From assembly GCA_963681505.1 (NCBI GenBank), contig OY811980.1, positions 7,378,618 through 7,442,617 of the forward strand: 64,000 nucleotides of DNA. Reading direction: 5' to 3'. Source of the DNA: Eunapius fragilis. Taxonomy: Eukaryota; Porifera; Demospongiae; Spongillida; Spongillidae. Both the position numbers and the translations under genes were made by a program. Shown piece after piece: positions 11,941 to 23,885 of the stretch (position 1 is its first letter; every line of letters begins with the position of its first letter). Below the pieces are notes generated by a model, which made no database searches, was not told the DNA's origin, and saw nothing but the letters and a program-made list of their open reading frames with translations.

Positions 11941-14779
11941 GTACATGCATGGTTAATTGATGTATGATGGGCGCAATAATAGCCATGTCTGTGTCACAGA
12001 CAGCAGTGTACAGGGAAAGAGAAGGAAGTGCAATACATGCAAGTATATTTGGTTGGTACTTGACAGGGAATGGTAAATTATTAATAAGGGGGAGGGTGCG
12101 AGGTCGATATATCCCGCTCATACTGGACAAGATGTACTTCTAATTAAGAAAGCAAAGAAGTAAATAACATAAACGGTTACTTGCCTTGCTTGCCTTCAAC
12201 ACTTTTCCGAAATAGACATGCACGTCATATTTTTACCGTATGCAACTGAAAGTTTTGATGAACTTTTCATCACACAAATATGACGGTCTTATAAAACGTT
12301 TTATTTCGGTCCCTTTGCTATTTGAACTTTACTTCGGCAGCCTATACTCTTAAGTAGCAATACAATTGTAAGATATAACCAAACCATGGGGATGAACTCT
12401 GAACTCAATCAGGTCTGTTTTTAAATCGTTCTTAAGGTTTTAAAAATCGCTTCTCCTAGCTGATTTTTTCGGGTTGACAACGTGCCCAAAATAATTGCCG
12501 TTTCGGGAGTGAAATTATATAGAGACGCTGTGTTAAAAAGATGTAATTAAAAATAAAGTAACTGATATGGACCCAACTACTGCCATACCTCTTACGATAC
12601 TGCCATCAGACGGGTCTCTAGACTACTCTTACGCTAGTTTTAAGCCAATGAGATATAGCAAAATTGAATACCACTCATAACGGAATATGCAGTAAAATAT
12701 ATTCTGAGCATCACTCATGACCACCAGTCTCTCCCATTCCTTCTGCAAAGAGTGTCCATTGCACTCCAGCAGGGCAATGCTGCCTCTGTAATGGGCACCA
12801 CAAGTAGTGTGTAATTTATATACATGTAGAGTGTGTAATGCATGCCTCTGTAATGTATTCTGATTGGAAAGAATAATCAGTCATTAATTTTTCTGTTTGC
12901 CCCGAAATTGTTTCGTGGATGCGGTGTTAAGTGTTATGCTATGCCCAACACGACAGCTCAGGACCGCACGGTTACTGTAGAGATTTTGCGACATCAAGAA
13001 ACTGTGTTTGAGGAGAGAGAGAGAGAGGGGGGGGGGGGGGGGGGGGGGGGGTTGAGAGGCGTGGTTAAGCCATTCCAGCCTTAGGACATTCTACAGGCAA
13101 GCGGTCTGAAGTCTAAGAAATTACCCCAGAGAGCATTTGTAAATACCAGGCATGATCCCCAGCATCATCAGGACCAGCTACTCCGTCAGAACTTAAAATG
13201 CATGATGATACAGGTGATAGTGAAATATTCCCACGTGTCACTCAGCTCAGCTGGTACCAATGTCCGAGATGGCATTCATGGCCATGTAAATAAAACTGCT
13301 CCAACCCAATAAGAACATTGAGAAAAATGTGCATGCTTGCTTTACATGTCAAGAGATGAAAGCTACTGAGAACCCTTAAATCCTTGTCAGGTCTAGAATA
13401 TACAGGTTGATTTAGCTATAGAAGGGGCCTATATAGCATAGTTGGGTGATTGCAGCGTAAGAGGTACAGATTTTTAATTCCTTCTTGGTCGTTACGAAAA
13501 AAATGCATTAAAATTGGTGGGGTGGACACACCGGGCGAAAACCTTGCATAATACTCAAAATCTGGAGCAAACTGAAAACTGGATGTTAAATTTCTCCGAT
13601 CAGAATCGCGCTTGGTTTTTGAGCTGCTATTTCACGGCTGCATATATCATGATCAGTGATATTCCAATCTGTTATATCTCAAACACACACACGATGGTTA
13701 TGCTTTTACTTGAGATGCCCAACACAGAATATTTTTGGCAGGCGTACTGCATGCTGCCATAAATTGTGTCAGATATAATGGCCAATGGAAGCCATGCACG
13801 TTCAATAATATCCCATAAAAATTACATGCAGCAGGTTGGTGGGGTCAATAAATAGAAATACATTTTATGCTTTTAGTTATACTCACTCAAAGTGGCCAGA
13901 AGTATTTAAGATGTGAGCCCAACACAACAGCTCAGAAAACAGTTGAGAATTTGTGACAGGGATTATCGACATACTAACTGCAAGTGGTCATCTAATGGCC
14001 ACAATTGACAGAAGCAATGTAAGTGCTAAGCTCCACTCATTGCACTGCAGCCCCTCCCGCCCCAGGAGCCAACGCTTTTTGCATCATTAGCTTCGAAAAT
14101 AAAACATGATGATGTATAGGTTGCATTTAAACTATAGTCAGGTTAGAAAGCACTTTATTTCACATATGGGGTATCAAATTATTGATAAGAGATTCTGATT
14201 CCTATAGGTGCTTTACAACTTTTTCTTTCTTACGCACTTGGATATGAATTCCTAATTACGCGTATATTTCATTTGTACGCGGCGCTCGTTTCTGTTATTG
14301 CGTTAGGTCCATATATGGGATCGTGGACCTCATGTATTTATTCCATATTCAAAGAGACACCTATGCCCTCTACAATTAGTCCCTCCATCATGGAGTTACA
14401 GTGGCCCGAATTGCGCTCATTTAGTGGTACATTTTAATTGCTCGCGTCAACGTCGATGCTCCTTCCTGGAGTATGTGGTAGGTCCCTTCAGCTGCCACGA
14501 CCACATATGTTTTGGTGCAAGCATAATTTATTTCTTCAAAGCCCATGCTATATAATGCTGGGAAACAAAGGTTTCAACACAGCAACAGCAACATATATAT
14601 GTATGACACGATATGTATGAATGAATACTTTGCTTACTCGAACATTCTAATTTATTGTTGGCAAATTAGGTCAACATCAATTTCAATGAAGTGGTTAATG
14701 CGAGGGTTTTAATACATGGTATACTTTTATTCACGTTAATTTATTCATGATCGACTGGTAGTGGGGTACCTAGGACTCT

Positions 14780-14811
<32 letters not shown>

Positions 14812-17800
14812 CCGCCTCTGTAAAGGAGAGTGGGTAGGAGGCGGCTCTCCTTGCTGGGAGGGGCATTGTAAGCTAAGGACTGAGTTTTCAACCGTGCTTT
14901 AAATTGTTCGACATTAATTACTTCATAACTTATACATGTTTAAAACCATGGCAGGCACACCTGGCCAGCTTATGAAGGACAGACCTAGTCCCCAGGCCAG
15001 CTTAGAGGGACAGCCCTAGTCCCCAGGCCAACTTATAGGGACAGCCCTAGTCCCCAGGCCAGCTTATAGGGACAGCCCTAGTCCCCAGGCCAGCTTATAG
15101 GGACAGCCCTAGTCAGTAGCACAATCTCTTTCCCTAGATCAGTATCACTAACAGTTGGGATAGACCATTACCTCCTCATAGTACAATATCCCAAGCCTTA
15201 ACCCTTCAAGTGCCAGCCATGATACCAGAGAAATGGTGGAATCAGGCTAGATGAAACTACCAAAAGGCATCACAAAAACAATTGTGTGTTTTTTGGGTGG
15301 TGAATCAATGGGGAACAGAGTAAATAGTTCACTCCTCCCCTCACTCCTAACAATGTTGATGTCCACCTGTGCTCAGCATCCCTATATCCCACACAGGCCA
15401 GACTGCTGGGATCACATGGAATGGCATGACTGTAGCCAACAACAGTCTGGTGACCCTGGCAGTGGTCCTGCAGAGAGTGAGTGTGGTATCTGGATCATTG
15501 TTTCCTCTGGTGTGTGAGGGTATAACAGGTGGACAGTGGTATCAACCAAATGGAGTCCTGTTTCCACTAGCAACACCAGACCCTGTAACCACCCCTGGAG
15601 GGTTGGGTCAACGAAATGTGTCAGTAGGAGTAGAGCTGTATCGTGGAACTGCTTCTGTCTTCCCACATGGTGTTCAATGTTGTACCAATACCACCACCAC
15701 ACTCTGTGTTGGAATGTACACTGATCTCACACTCAGCGGCGGATCCAGGGGGGGGGCACTCGGGGCACGTGCCCCCCCCCCCCCCCCCCCCTTCATTAAT
15801 AAATTCATAACTTTTCGGGCCGCATTTTATAATATAGCTGCACGATTGCGCTGTCTATTGATATCCGCACGCATGAACTCTACTACTGTACTATATCCCG
15901 GGCCCCCCGATACGCGATCATACTTCCCCCCCCCCCGCCCTTCGTATCGGGCCAGAAACCAACAGCACCCCCCCCCCCCCCCCCCCCCCGCTCTTCGTTT
16001 TGGGCCAGAATCCGACAGCACCCCCCCCCCCCCCCCCCCGCTCCTCGTATCGGGCCATAAACCGACAGCACCCCCCCCCCCCCCCCCCCCGCTCCTCGTA
16101 TCGGGCCATAAACCGACAGCACCCCCCCCCCCCCCCCCCGCTTTTCGTATCGGGCCAGAAGCCGACCCCACCCCCAGCCACACCCACCATCCGTGCCCCC
16201 CCCCCCCCCCAAAACCTGTATCCGCCGCTGACACTAGCAGCATCAGTACCAATATCCCCTACTAGCTATGCTCTCTCTGTAGCAGCCACTTGTAAGTAGA
16301 GAGGAAAGTACATCACAAGTGTTATGGAAGTGTTGACTCTCCCACAGATGGTCCTAACACCGCAGGAGGTGTCCAGTTTCAGCTGTTGACACCTACAAAT
16401 GTTAATCCACCAGTGTTCCAGTTGACCTGCACCAGCACTAGTTCTCCTCCTACAACTGTGCAGTGGACCATCAATGGAAGTCCAGTGAATGGTGGTAACT
16501 ATGCTTCCTCAAGGATAGTGACAGATCGACCAACATCTACTTACAACAACACCCTGACTGTGACTGGGAGAGCACCTGGGATGTACACATGCACTGTCAC
16601 CACTACCTGCTCACCAGCGTGTGGAGGTACAGGGTTTACTCTCAATCCAAAATCCACTACATCATCCCTCAGTGTATCAGGTAAGTACAGCCTATGAACA
16701 GTGTCTTGTACCTATAGACATGTACCTCTATACAGGTCCTCCTGCCTCACCCACTGGTGTCACTGCTGTGCAGTCTGGTCCCACATCTGTCAGTGTCTCT
16801 TGGACTGCACCAACTTCAGGTGGTCCAGTGAGCAGATATGATATCTACTATGTGGCTAATGGAGTCCCAAGTACAAGTGGTGGTTCAACCACTTCTACCT
16901 CTTACGTCCTAACCAACCTTCAAGTTGGGGTTCAGTACAACATCTCTGTCATAGCTGTGGGCACTTATATGCCATCCCAGAATGCTGGTGTCATACTGAC
17001 TCTGAGTGAGTCATCATATTATAGTTATGGTACTTAACCATTACCCTCTCCCTCCTCTCCAGCACCATCATCCCCCTCACCAATGGTAGCACAGGTCACC
17101 CCAACATCCATCACTGTCATGTGGTCACAGGCTTCTGGAGAGATAGGTACTACCTACACCCTCTCCTACACCTACCAGGGACCATGTGCTGGTGGCGGTG
17201 GCGGTGGTGGGAATGTGTCCAATGGCACTACTACCCAGTACACCATCACTGGACTGCAGGAGTTTAGTCCCTACACCATCACCCTCACTGCCTCCAATGG
17301 TGGAGGGAGTAGCCCTCCGGCTAGTGTGATGGTCAACACCTCCTCTGCAGGTGAGTTAACAACCTCATCTCAAGATGGCTGACCCCCTTCTCTCCCCAAC
17401 AGCTCCCTCTGCTCCTCCTAACAGCCTCACTGAAGTGAACAAGACCTCCTCCACTGTCACCATCAGTTGGGGGGAAGTTCCCTGTATGGACCAGAACAGT
17501 GTGATAGTGGGGTACAGTGTTCTCTATGGACCTGTGACCAGAGGTGTGAGAGGGACAGTAGCTACCTCTGGGAGGGCAGTGACTGTGACTGGACTGGCTC
17601 CTTATACCAACTACTCCATTGAGGTGTCAGCAGTCAACAGTGATGGAGCCATGGGTCCTTATACCTCTCCTCTCTTTGTGGTAACTGAGCAAAGTGGTAA
17701 GTGTGAGGTGGATGAGTATTGAAGAGGTGAATTATATGTCTCCACACTAGCCCTTGGTCCAGTGAGTGGACTACAAGCCTTCAACAATACCTTCACAACC

Positions 17801-19102
17801 ATCACACTCACATGGCTACCCCCTCCCACTCCCAATGAGGTGATCATCATGTATCAGGTGACCTACTCCACCAATGGAATAGTCAACACAAATACACCCC
17901 CAGTGACAATAACAGGACTGGTACCAAGGACCACCTACACCTTCTCTGTCGTTGGTTACACCACCACAGGACCAGGGACACCACAACAAGTACAGACCAG
18001 TACTGCAGCTATACGTGAGTGTACAGCTGTTACTGTATCTTACATTTGTTCACACATACACCTGCATGATGCTTTAATGTTGTACCCTTTAGCCAATGTG
18101 ACAGGAGTGGTGGTAGTAGCCACCAACACAACATCTGTCAGAGTGTCCTGGCTGGCTGTCCAGTGGCTCCCTCAAGATGGCATCCTTACAGGGTACACTG
18201 TGTATTATCGTTTACTTCCCAACACTCCAAAGAAGCAGTCGGGTGGGTACATCAGTCAGACCTTCCCACCAACCACCACCTCTGGGAACATAAACAACCT
18301 CAATCCTAATGGAGTGTACCAGTTCAGTGTGGTAGCCATGGTGACCATTGCAGGACAGTCATACAATGGAGACATCTCATTATCAGGAGGTGACACACCC
18401 ACCATCACACAAGGTTAGAACTACCTCATGGCAATATCACAAACCAATGACATGTGATGTTGAAGGTACCCCAAACAATATGTGCAACTCATACTCTGGA
18501 GGAGTGCTTGCTGGCTCACTTATAGCTGAGTTTGTTATCCTTGTGGTTGTTATGGTGATCATTGTGATAGTGGTGGAGTACTATAGGTGGAAACAAAGGT
18601 GTGGTCTCTATTTAGAATCTATTTGTACTAATACTTTTTTCTGACACTAGTAAGGCATTCATTTCAAGGTCAAAAAGTGAATATTCTAACACTCGGTAAA
18701 CTGTTTGAACCCATGCATACATCTCTCTCATTTTTGATACACACATCTATCCCATGTTTCAACCAATACATACATCTCTCTTTCAGTGATGGGATCACCA
18801 TGAAGTCATGTGATGCATATGGTGAAATAAGAACAGGTGGACTTGATGTGATCACCATGAAGTCATGTGATGCATATGGTGAAATAAGAACAGGTGGACT
18901 TGATGTGATCACCATGAAGTCATGTGATGCATATGGTGAAATAAGAACAGGTGAACTTGATGTGATCACCATGAAGTCATGTGATGCATATGGTGAAATA
19001 AGAACAGGTGGACTTGATGTGATCACCATGAAGTCATGTGATGCATATGGTGAAATAAGACCAGGTGGACAGGACAGTTATGAAGTGGTTGGACACAACT
19101 AA
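11889..19102 (+). CDS. Unit C: Ig/FN3 transmembrane receptor, Ig1 interrupted by a small transposon
   Basis: Exons: 11889-11940 (signal), 15397-16291 (Ig1, containing an insertion at 15734-16235), 16348-16680 (Ig2), 16736-17005, 17063-17350, 17403-17696, 17751-18014 and 18093-18413 (FN3-1 to FN3-5), 18466-18598 (membrane), 18787-19102 (tail). Extracellular junctions are phase 1; the membrane-to-tail junction is phase 2. Without the inserted 502 bases the exons sum to 2664 bases, an open 887-residue frame; with it, Ig1 shifts frame. The membrane helix reads LIAEFVILVVVMVIIVIVV, followed by EYYRWKQR. The tail has five 19-residue repeats with DAYGEI and ends SYEVVGHN. It is a type I surface receptor by architecture; ligand unknown. 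The interrupted allele is probably null unless the insert is spliced out or absent from other haplotypes. Confidence 0.75.
11941..15396. other. Intron 1 of unit C, repeat-rich
   Basis: A 3.46-kb intron. It holds a G homopolymer (13027-13051), a C homopolymer (14780-14806), duplicated blocks shared with 10880-11500, and the CAGCCCTAGTCCCCAGGCCA minisatellite at 14960-15120. Sequence from about 14850 to the acceptor is homologous to intron 1 of unit D (20730-21220). No coding sequence is supported. Confidence 0.6.
14960..15120 (+). repeat. 34-base minisatellite in intron 1 of unit C
   Basis: About five copies of a unit with GGACAGCCCTAGTCCCCAGG and CCAGCTTATAG; homologous to the arrays at 4436-4595 and 20825-20945. 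Confidence 0.75.
15734..16230. mobile_element. MITE with 16-base terminal inverted repeats in unit C Ig1, carrying poly-C tandem units
   Basis: The ends read CAGCGGCGGATCCAGG and the complement CCTGTATCCGCCGCTG (one mismatch). They are flanked by ACACT at 15729-15733 and 16231-16235, where other units have a single copy, so the insertion point is certain. Inside are four to five units of about 50-60 bases, each a run of 15-20 C followed by a segment like CTCCTCGTATCGGGCCATAA. The same internal units in reverse orientation occur in the element at 49349-49761, which has an 8-base target duplication as in hAT elements. Open frames through this insert are homopolymer artefacts. Confidence 0.8.
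18716..18785 (+). repeat. Intronic minisatellite before the tail exon, unit C (short)
   Basis: Two to three degenerate copies of a roughly 29-base unit resembling CATACATCTCTCCCATGTTTG plus AACCAATA, immediately upstream of the tail-exon acceptor. The same intron carries many more copies in units D and E. Confidence 0.6.
18787..19102 (+). CDS. Cytoplasmic tail exon of unit C with five 57-base YGEI repeats
   Basis: The acceptor is TTTCAG at 18781-18786, in phase 2 with the membrane exon. The repeat unit is ITMKSCDAYGEIRTGGLDV (19 residues, 57 bases), five times with few changes, then a last Y in DSYEVVGHN. YGEI resembles the pY-x-E-I class bound by Src-family SH2 domains. The residue two before the tyrosine is D, so it is not a canonical ITIM. 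Unit E has one such motif; unit D has lost the start of the exon. Confidence 0.75.
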
Positions 19103-20411
19103 AGCAGAACACACAGTTATATTTATATGAAAGTGCCAAAAGACTTGCTAAGCAGTTACTCTACATTAATTGTAGTACTAGGACACTAGTTAGTTAACTA
19201 TGTTTGCAGATGTACTTCTCTGATTTCCTAGCAAAGCTGAAAACATTACATTTGCGTTGAATAATTCTCCTCTGGTGTTATGGTTCACAGTGTGGTGTGG
19301 TATTTAGGCACAGAGCTGGGAGCAAAACCATCTGGATACAATTCATCAGACTTCCCAGTTCAGCCCAAACAACACGGACACAAAATGGAGACCTCATAGA
19401 CTTTGTTTCCATCTTTTTTTTTTCAGGCACTAACAATATAATTTGTACCAACAAATGGTTATTCATATCACACATCATACACATACACACAGAGACATTC
19501 CAAACGCTGCCCAAAGTTACACTTTGGGCAGCGTTTGGAATGATAACCGCTCCTTCTTCGGCAAATATGCTACGCTCCAGAATATAAGATACGCGTGACA
19601 AGCTATCGCAAAGGTAGGCACTGCGGAATTTTTTTTTTAATGCTCAAAAGATTATAATATTATTGTCGTTAGAAAGAGCCAAAAAAAACTGTGTTTTTCA
19701 GTATTTCATGCGTCACCGTATCAGTTTTAGCACCGGAGATATGTAGCGCTAAAGTGACAACTGTTTTAGTACAGCGGCCAGAAAACTATATTCGATTTGA
19801 ACAACACTTAATAAATACGGTACGTGTTTTAAAACTTAAAAACTAGTCTGGTCTATTGCCCACGCATTCGGCAGTCGTTCTGAATGCATAGTAAGCCATA
19901 ATGATACATAATGAAGATACCAGATCGTTTTTACCAAATGGTGTCAATAAATTTTTTTAAATTGCAAACAGAAATATTTTCTTCTGACGACTAGGATTTT
20001 ATAGTCTAAAATCACGTATTCCTCAGTGCAACCCCTCCCCTCTCAATGCTGCTCCTCGTACTGCAGCCCATCCCCTCATAGCACAAAGTTTTGCACCCAG
20101 ATCCAACTCTTGAAGAGGTGGGACTTTTCCCTTGGCAAGAAATTATGCCAGTTTGTAGATGAAAGATGAGTGACGTGAGTTCAGTCATTCCTCCTTGCAT
20201 GGGGGTATTCATAGATTATACGTCACTTATTGGAAACTGATCACTATGGACCAAGGGATGTCAAAGCATCATTTAGGTGGTGATGAGGTGGGTATGGTAT
20301 ATGTGACTCCACATCAAACAGTAATGTGTCCAGGCAGCAGTCGCCATAAACATTCACAGCACATTGATTACAACCTTGAATATGGTAAAAGTGCAATTGT
20401 CAGTCTTTGAG
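19103..20411. other. 3' flank of unit C and 5' flank of unit D
   Basis: About 19103-19310 is homologous to the region after unit D (26646-26850), so it was part of the duplicated block. It contains a perfect hairpin at 19497-19541. No gene is supported. Confidence 0.5.
19497..19541. repeat. Perfect hairpin, 21-base stem and 3-base loop
   Basis: The left arm ATTCCAAACGCTGCCCAAAG (plus T) and its exact complement are separated by TAC. It could be a relic of a small foldback element or a transcribed hairpin. Confidence 0.7.
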
Positions 20412-20475
20412 ATGGATGCGCGGATGAAGTCTGTACCGTCTCTACTATTGTTGATTGCTCTGGAACAAGTGTCAG
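20412..20475 (+). CDS. Signal-peptide exon of unit D
   Basis: ATG at 20412; it encodes MDARMKSVPSLLLLIALEQV then S and a phase-1 donor (TCAG|gtacat). About 30 bases upstream, including TATGGTAAAAGTGCA and GTCAGTCTTTGAGAT, are conserved with units C and E and are likely 5' UTR or promoter-proximal sequence. Confidence 0.7.
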
Positions 20476-20824
20476 GTACATGGTTAATGGTTAATTAATG
20501 CATGGTTAATTAATGTATGATGGTTAATTGATGTTTAATTAATGTATGATTTCAGCCTTTGCATTTAGAATTACCTACAGTTGTGAAAGAGAATATATGG
20601 GGAGGACGGAGGGAGGAAGAATGTTTGGTTTGTATGTGACAGGGCGGATACAGGGAGGGGAGTCCAACGTAATAAAGGAAAGTGTGTGGGAGGCAGTTTT
20701 CCTTCTGCTCCAGCTCCGGGCTGGGAGGGGCATTGTAAGCTAAGGACTGGGTTTTCAACCGTGCTTTAAATTGTTCAACATTTAATTACTTCATAACTTA
20801 TACATGTTTAAACCACGGCAGGCA

Positions 20825-20945
20825 CACCTGGTCAAAAACAGCCCTAGTCCCCAGGCCAGCTTATAGGGACAGACCTAGCCCCCAGGCCAGCTTATAGGGA
20901 CAGCCCTAGTCCCCAGGCCAGCTTATAGGGACAGCCCTAGTCTGT
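20825..20945 (+). repeat. 34-base minisatellite in intron 1 of unit D
   Basis: Three to four copies of the CCCAGGCCAGCTTATAGGGA / CAGCCCTAGT unit, as in units B and C. Confidence 0.7.
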
Positions 20946-22824
20946 AGCACAATCTCTTTCCCTAGATCAGTATCACTAACAGTTGGGATAGACAATGACC
21001 TCCTCATAGTACAATATCCCAAGCCTTAACCCTTCAAGTGCCAGCCATGATACCAGAGAAATGGTGGAATCAGGCTAGATGAGGCTATACAATACCAAAA
21101 GGCATCACAAAAACAATTGTGTGTTTTTTGGGTGGTGAGTCGAAGGTAACGGAGTAAATCCCCTCACTCCTAACAATGATGATGTCCACCTGTGCTTGGA
21201 CATCACTATATCCCACACAGGCCAGACTGCTGGGATCACATGGAATGACATGTCTGTAGCCAACAACAGTCTGGTGACCCTGGCAGTGGTCCTGCAGAGA
21301 GTGAGTGTGGTATCTGGATCATTGTTTCCTCTTGTGTGTGAGGGTATAACAGGTGGACAGTGGTATCAACCAAATGCAGCCCTGTTTCCACTAGCAACAC
21401 CAGACCCCGTAACCACCCTGGAGGGTTGGGTCAATGAAATGTGGCACAAGGAGTAGAACTCCTTATGACTTCCCACATGGTGTTCAATGTTGTACCAATA
21501 CCACCATCACACTCTGTGTTGGAATGTACACTGATCTCACACTAGCAGCATCATCAGGCATAATTGGAACTACTAGCTATGCTCTCTCTGTAGCAGCCAC
21601 TTGTAAGTAGAGAAGAAAGTACATCACATGTGTTATGGAAGTGTTGACTCTCCCACAGATAGTCCTAACATCACAGGAGGTGTCCAGTTTCAGCTGTTGA
21701 CATCTACAAATGTTGATCCACCAGTGTTCCAGTTGACCTGCACCGGCACTAGTTCTCCTCCTACAACTGTGCAGTGGACCATCAATGGAAGTTCAGTGAA
21801 TGGTGGTAACTATGCTTCCTCTCAGATAGTGACAGATCGACCAACATCTACCTACAACAACACCCTGACTGTGACTGGGAGAGCACCTGGGATGTACACA
21901 TGCAATGTCACCACTACCTGCTCACCAGTGTGTGGAGGTACAGGGTTTACTCTCAATCCAAGATCCACTACCTCATCCCTCAGTATATCAGGTAAGTACT
22001 GCCTATGAAGCGTGTCTTGTACCTATAGACATGTACCTCTATACAGGTCCTCCTGCCCCACCCACTGGTGTCACTGCTGTGCAGTCTGGTCCCACATCTG
22101 TCAGTGTCTCTTGGACTGCACCAACCTCAGGTGGTCCAGTGAGCAGATATGATATCTACTATGTGGCTAATGGAGTCCCAAGTACAAGTGGTGGTTCAAC
22201 CACTTCTACCTCTTATGTCCTAACCAACCTTCAAGTTGGGGTTCAGTACAATGTCTCTGTCATAGCTGTGGGCACTTATATGCCATCTCAGAGTGCTGGT
22301 GTCATACTGACTCTGAGTGAGTCATCATATTATAGTTATGGTACTTAACCATTACCCTCTCCCTCCTCTCCAGTACCATCATCCCCCTCACCAATGGTAG
22401 CACAGGTCACCTTAACATCCATCATCTCATGTGGTCACAGACTGCTGGAGAGATAGGTACCACCTACACCCTCTCCTACACCTACCAGGGACCATGTGCT
22501 GGTGGTGGTGGTGGTGGTGGCGGTGGTGGGAATGTGTCCATTGGCACTACTACCCAGTACACCATCACTGGACTGCAGGAGTTCAGTCCCTACACCATCA
22601 CCCTCACTGCCTCCAATGGTGGAGGGAGTAGCCCTCCGGCTAGTGTGATGGTCAACACCTCCTCAGCAGGTGACCTCATCTCAAGATGGCTGTCTCCCTT
22701 CCCTTCTTCCCCCAACAGCTCCCTCTGCTCCTCCTAACAGCCTCACTCAAGTGAACAAGACCTCCTCCACTGTCACCATCAGTTGGGGGGAAGTTCCCTG
22801 TGTGGACCAGAACAGGGGGTACAG

Positions 22825-23885
22825 TCAGAGATAATATATAGAGGGATTGGAAGCGGAGGCACTAAAACAAGGGTGTGTGAGGGGAGGGGTAAAGGGGTTT
22901 TTGTTCAGTTGCACTGCATTTGGCATTGATGTAGATGTGTTGTGAAGATCTTTCTCAAACTGTAACAGGTGGTTGTTAACGTCTCCCAGATTTGAAAAGC
23001 CAATCATCCGTCCTGTGAGTTTTTCATACACAATGCCTTCTCTTACATCCATCTCATCAATTAGGAGTATGACAATTTTATCTTTCTCAGGACAGACCTT
23101 GACTTTAGTAGCTTCCATAAGCATTATGTCAACCTCCTCTGAAAATCCTGGTTCTGCTTGAATGTAGTAGTAATCCCGCAATGTGCGTTGTGATGGAAGA
23201 AGAATGCAACCTGAATTTCTCAGAGCTTCATATGCAGCTCCCGACCTGAGTAAGAATTATAGAGATAAATGCATGCATCATTAAATAAGTGCTTACTTGT
23301 GCCTCAAATACAAACACCAGCAACAAATGATGAGAGGGTGCCAGCGCATACTGCAAGCCTTACTCTTTTTTGCTGCTTCCATCTGCTGCATCCAAAATAT
23401 GTGCTTAAAGGAACTTTGGGGAATAGTGCAAATGTGAGATGAGCATTCAGGTGAATCAGTGATGTTTGATAGTTGTTGGCTTCCTCATCAAGGGTTACTA
23501 ATTCAGGTTCCACTGCCTTTTCAATCTTTTCTCTCATCCTGTTGGCATACTTTGTAAGAACAGAATTCTTGTGCTTCAGATTCTGAAGCCTTCGAACTAG
23601 TTCTGGAGCTGACTGATACCTAACAGTGTAAAAGCTATGGCTAAACATACAGAACAAAAATCATAGCTCACTAACCTGTACTTAATATGCTCATTATTAG
23701 TCAAAGGCCGGCTTACAACAGATTGAGCCTTTGACATTTTAATCTGCAGCTTCAGACGATGTGATGAACAAGGGGAACACCGGATTGACCTGCAATTGTT
23801 GGATAGAATAACTTCACAATGTATATGCCGAATAGTGCATCTGCCATGTGGATCAGTAGTATCCAAGAAGCTGACACTTTAGCCT
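22825..23885 (-). pseudogene. P-element/THAP9-like transposase fragment
   Basis: Minus-strand exons with plausible splice sites: about 23885-23676 (…CSPCSSHRLKLQ), 23619-23297 and 23245-22825. The second exon starts with a leucine-rich, charged coiled-coil-like stretch. After a change of frame near 23450-23480 it continues with FWMQQMEAAKKSK and RWHPLI…WCLYLRHK. The third exon has SGAAYEALRNSG, LPSQRTLRDY, LLIDEM and GFSNLGDVNNHL, a pattern I associate with P-element/THAP9 transposases, in which the D of DEM is an RNase H-type catalytic residue. The reading frame ends in the terminal repeat, so the C-terminal half of a normal transposase is missing. No clear N-terminal THAP zinc finger is seen upstream (23900-24534 has only unassigned frames). 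Confidence 0.7.

Noticed and set aside
15827..16299. Proline-rich and glycine-rich frames across 15.8-16.3 kb
   Set aside because: They run through C homopolymers of the MITE inserted in Ig1.
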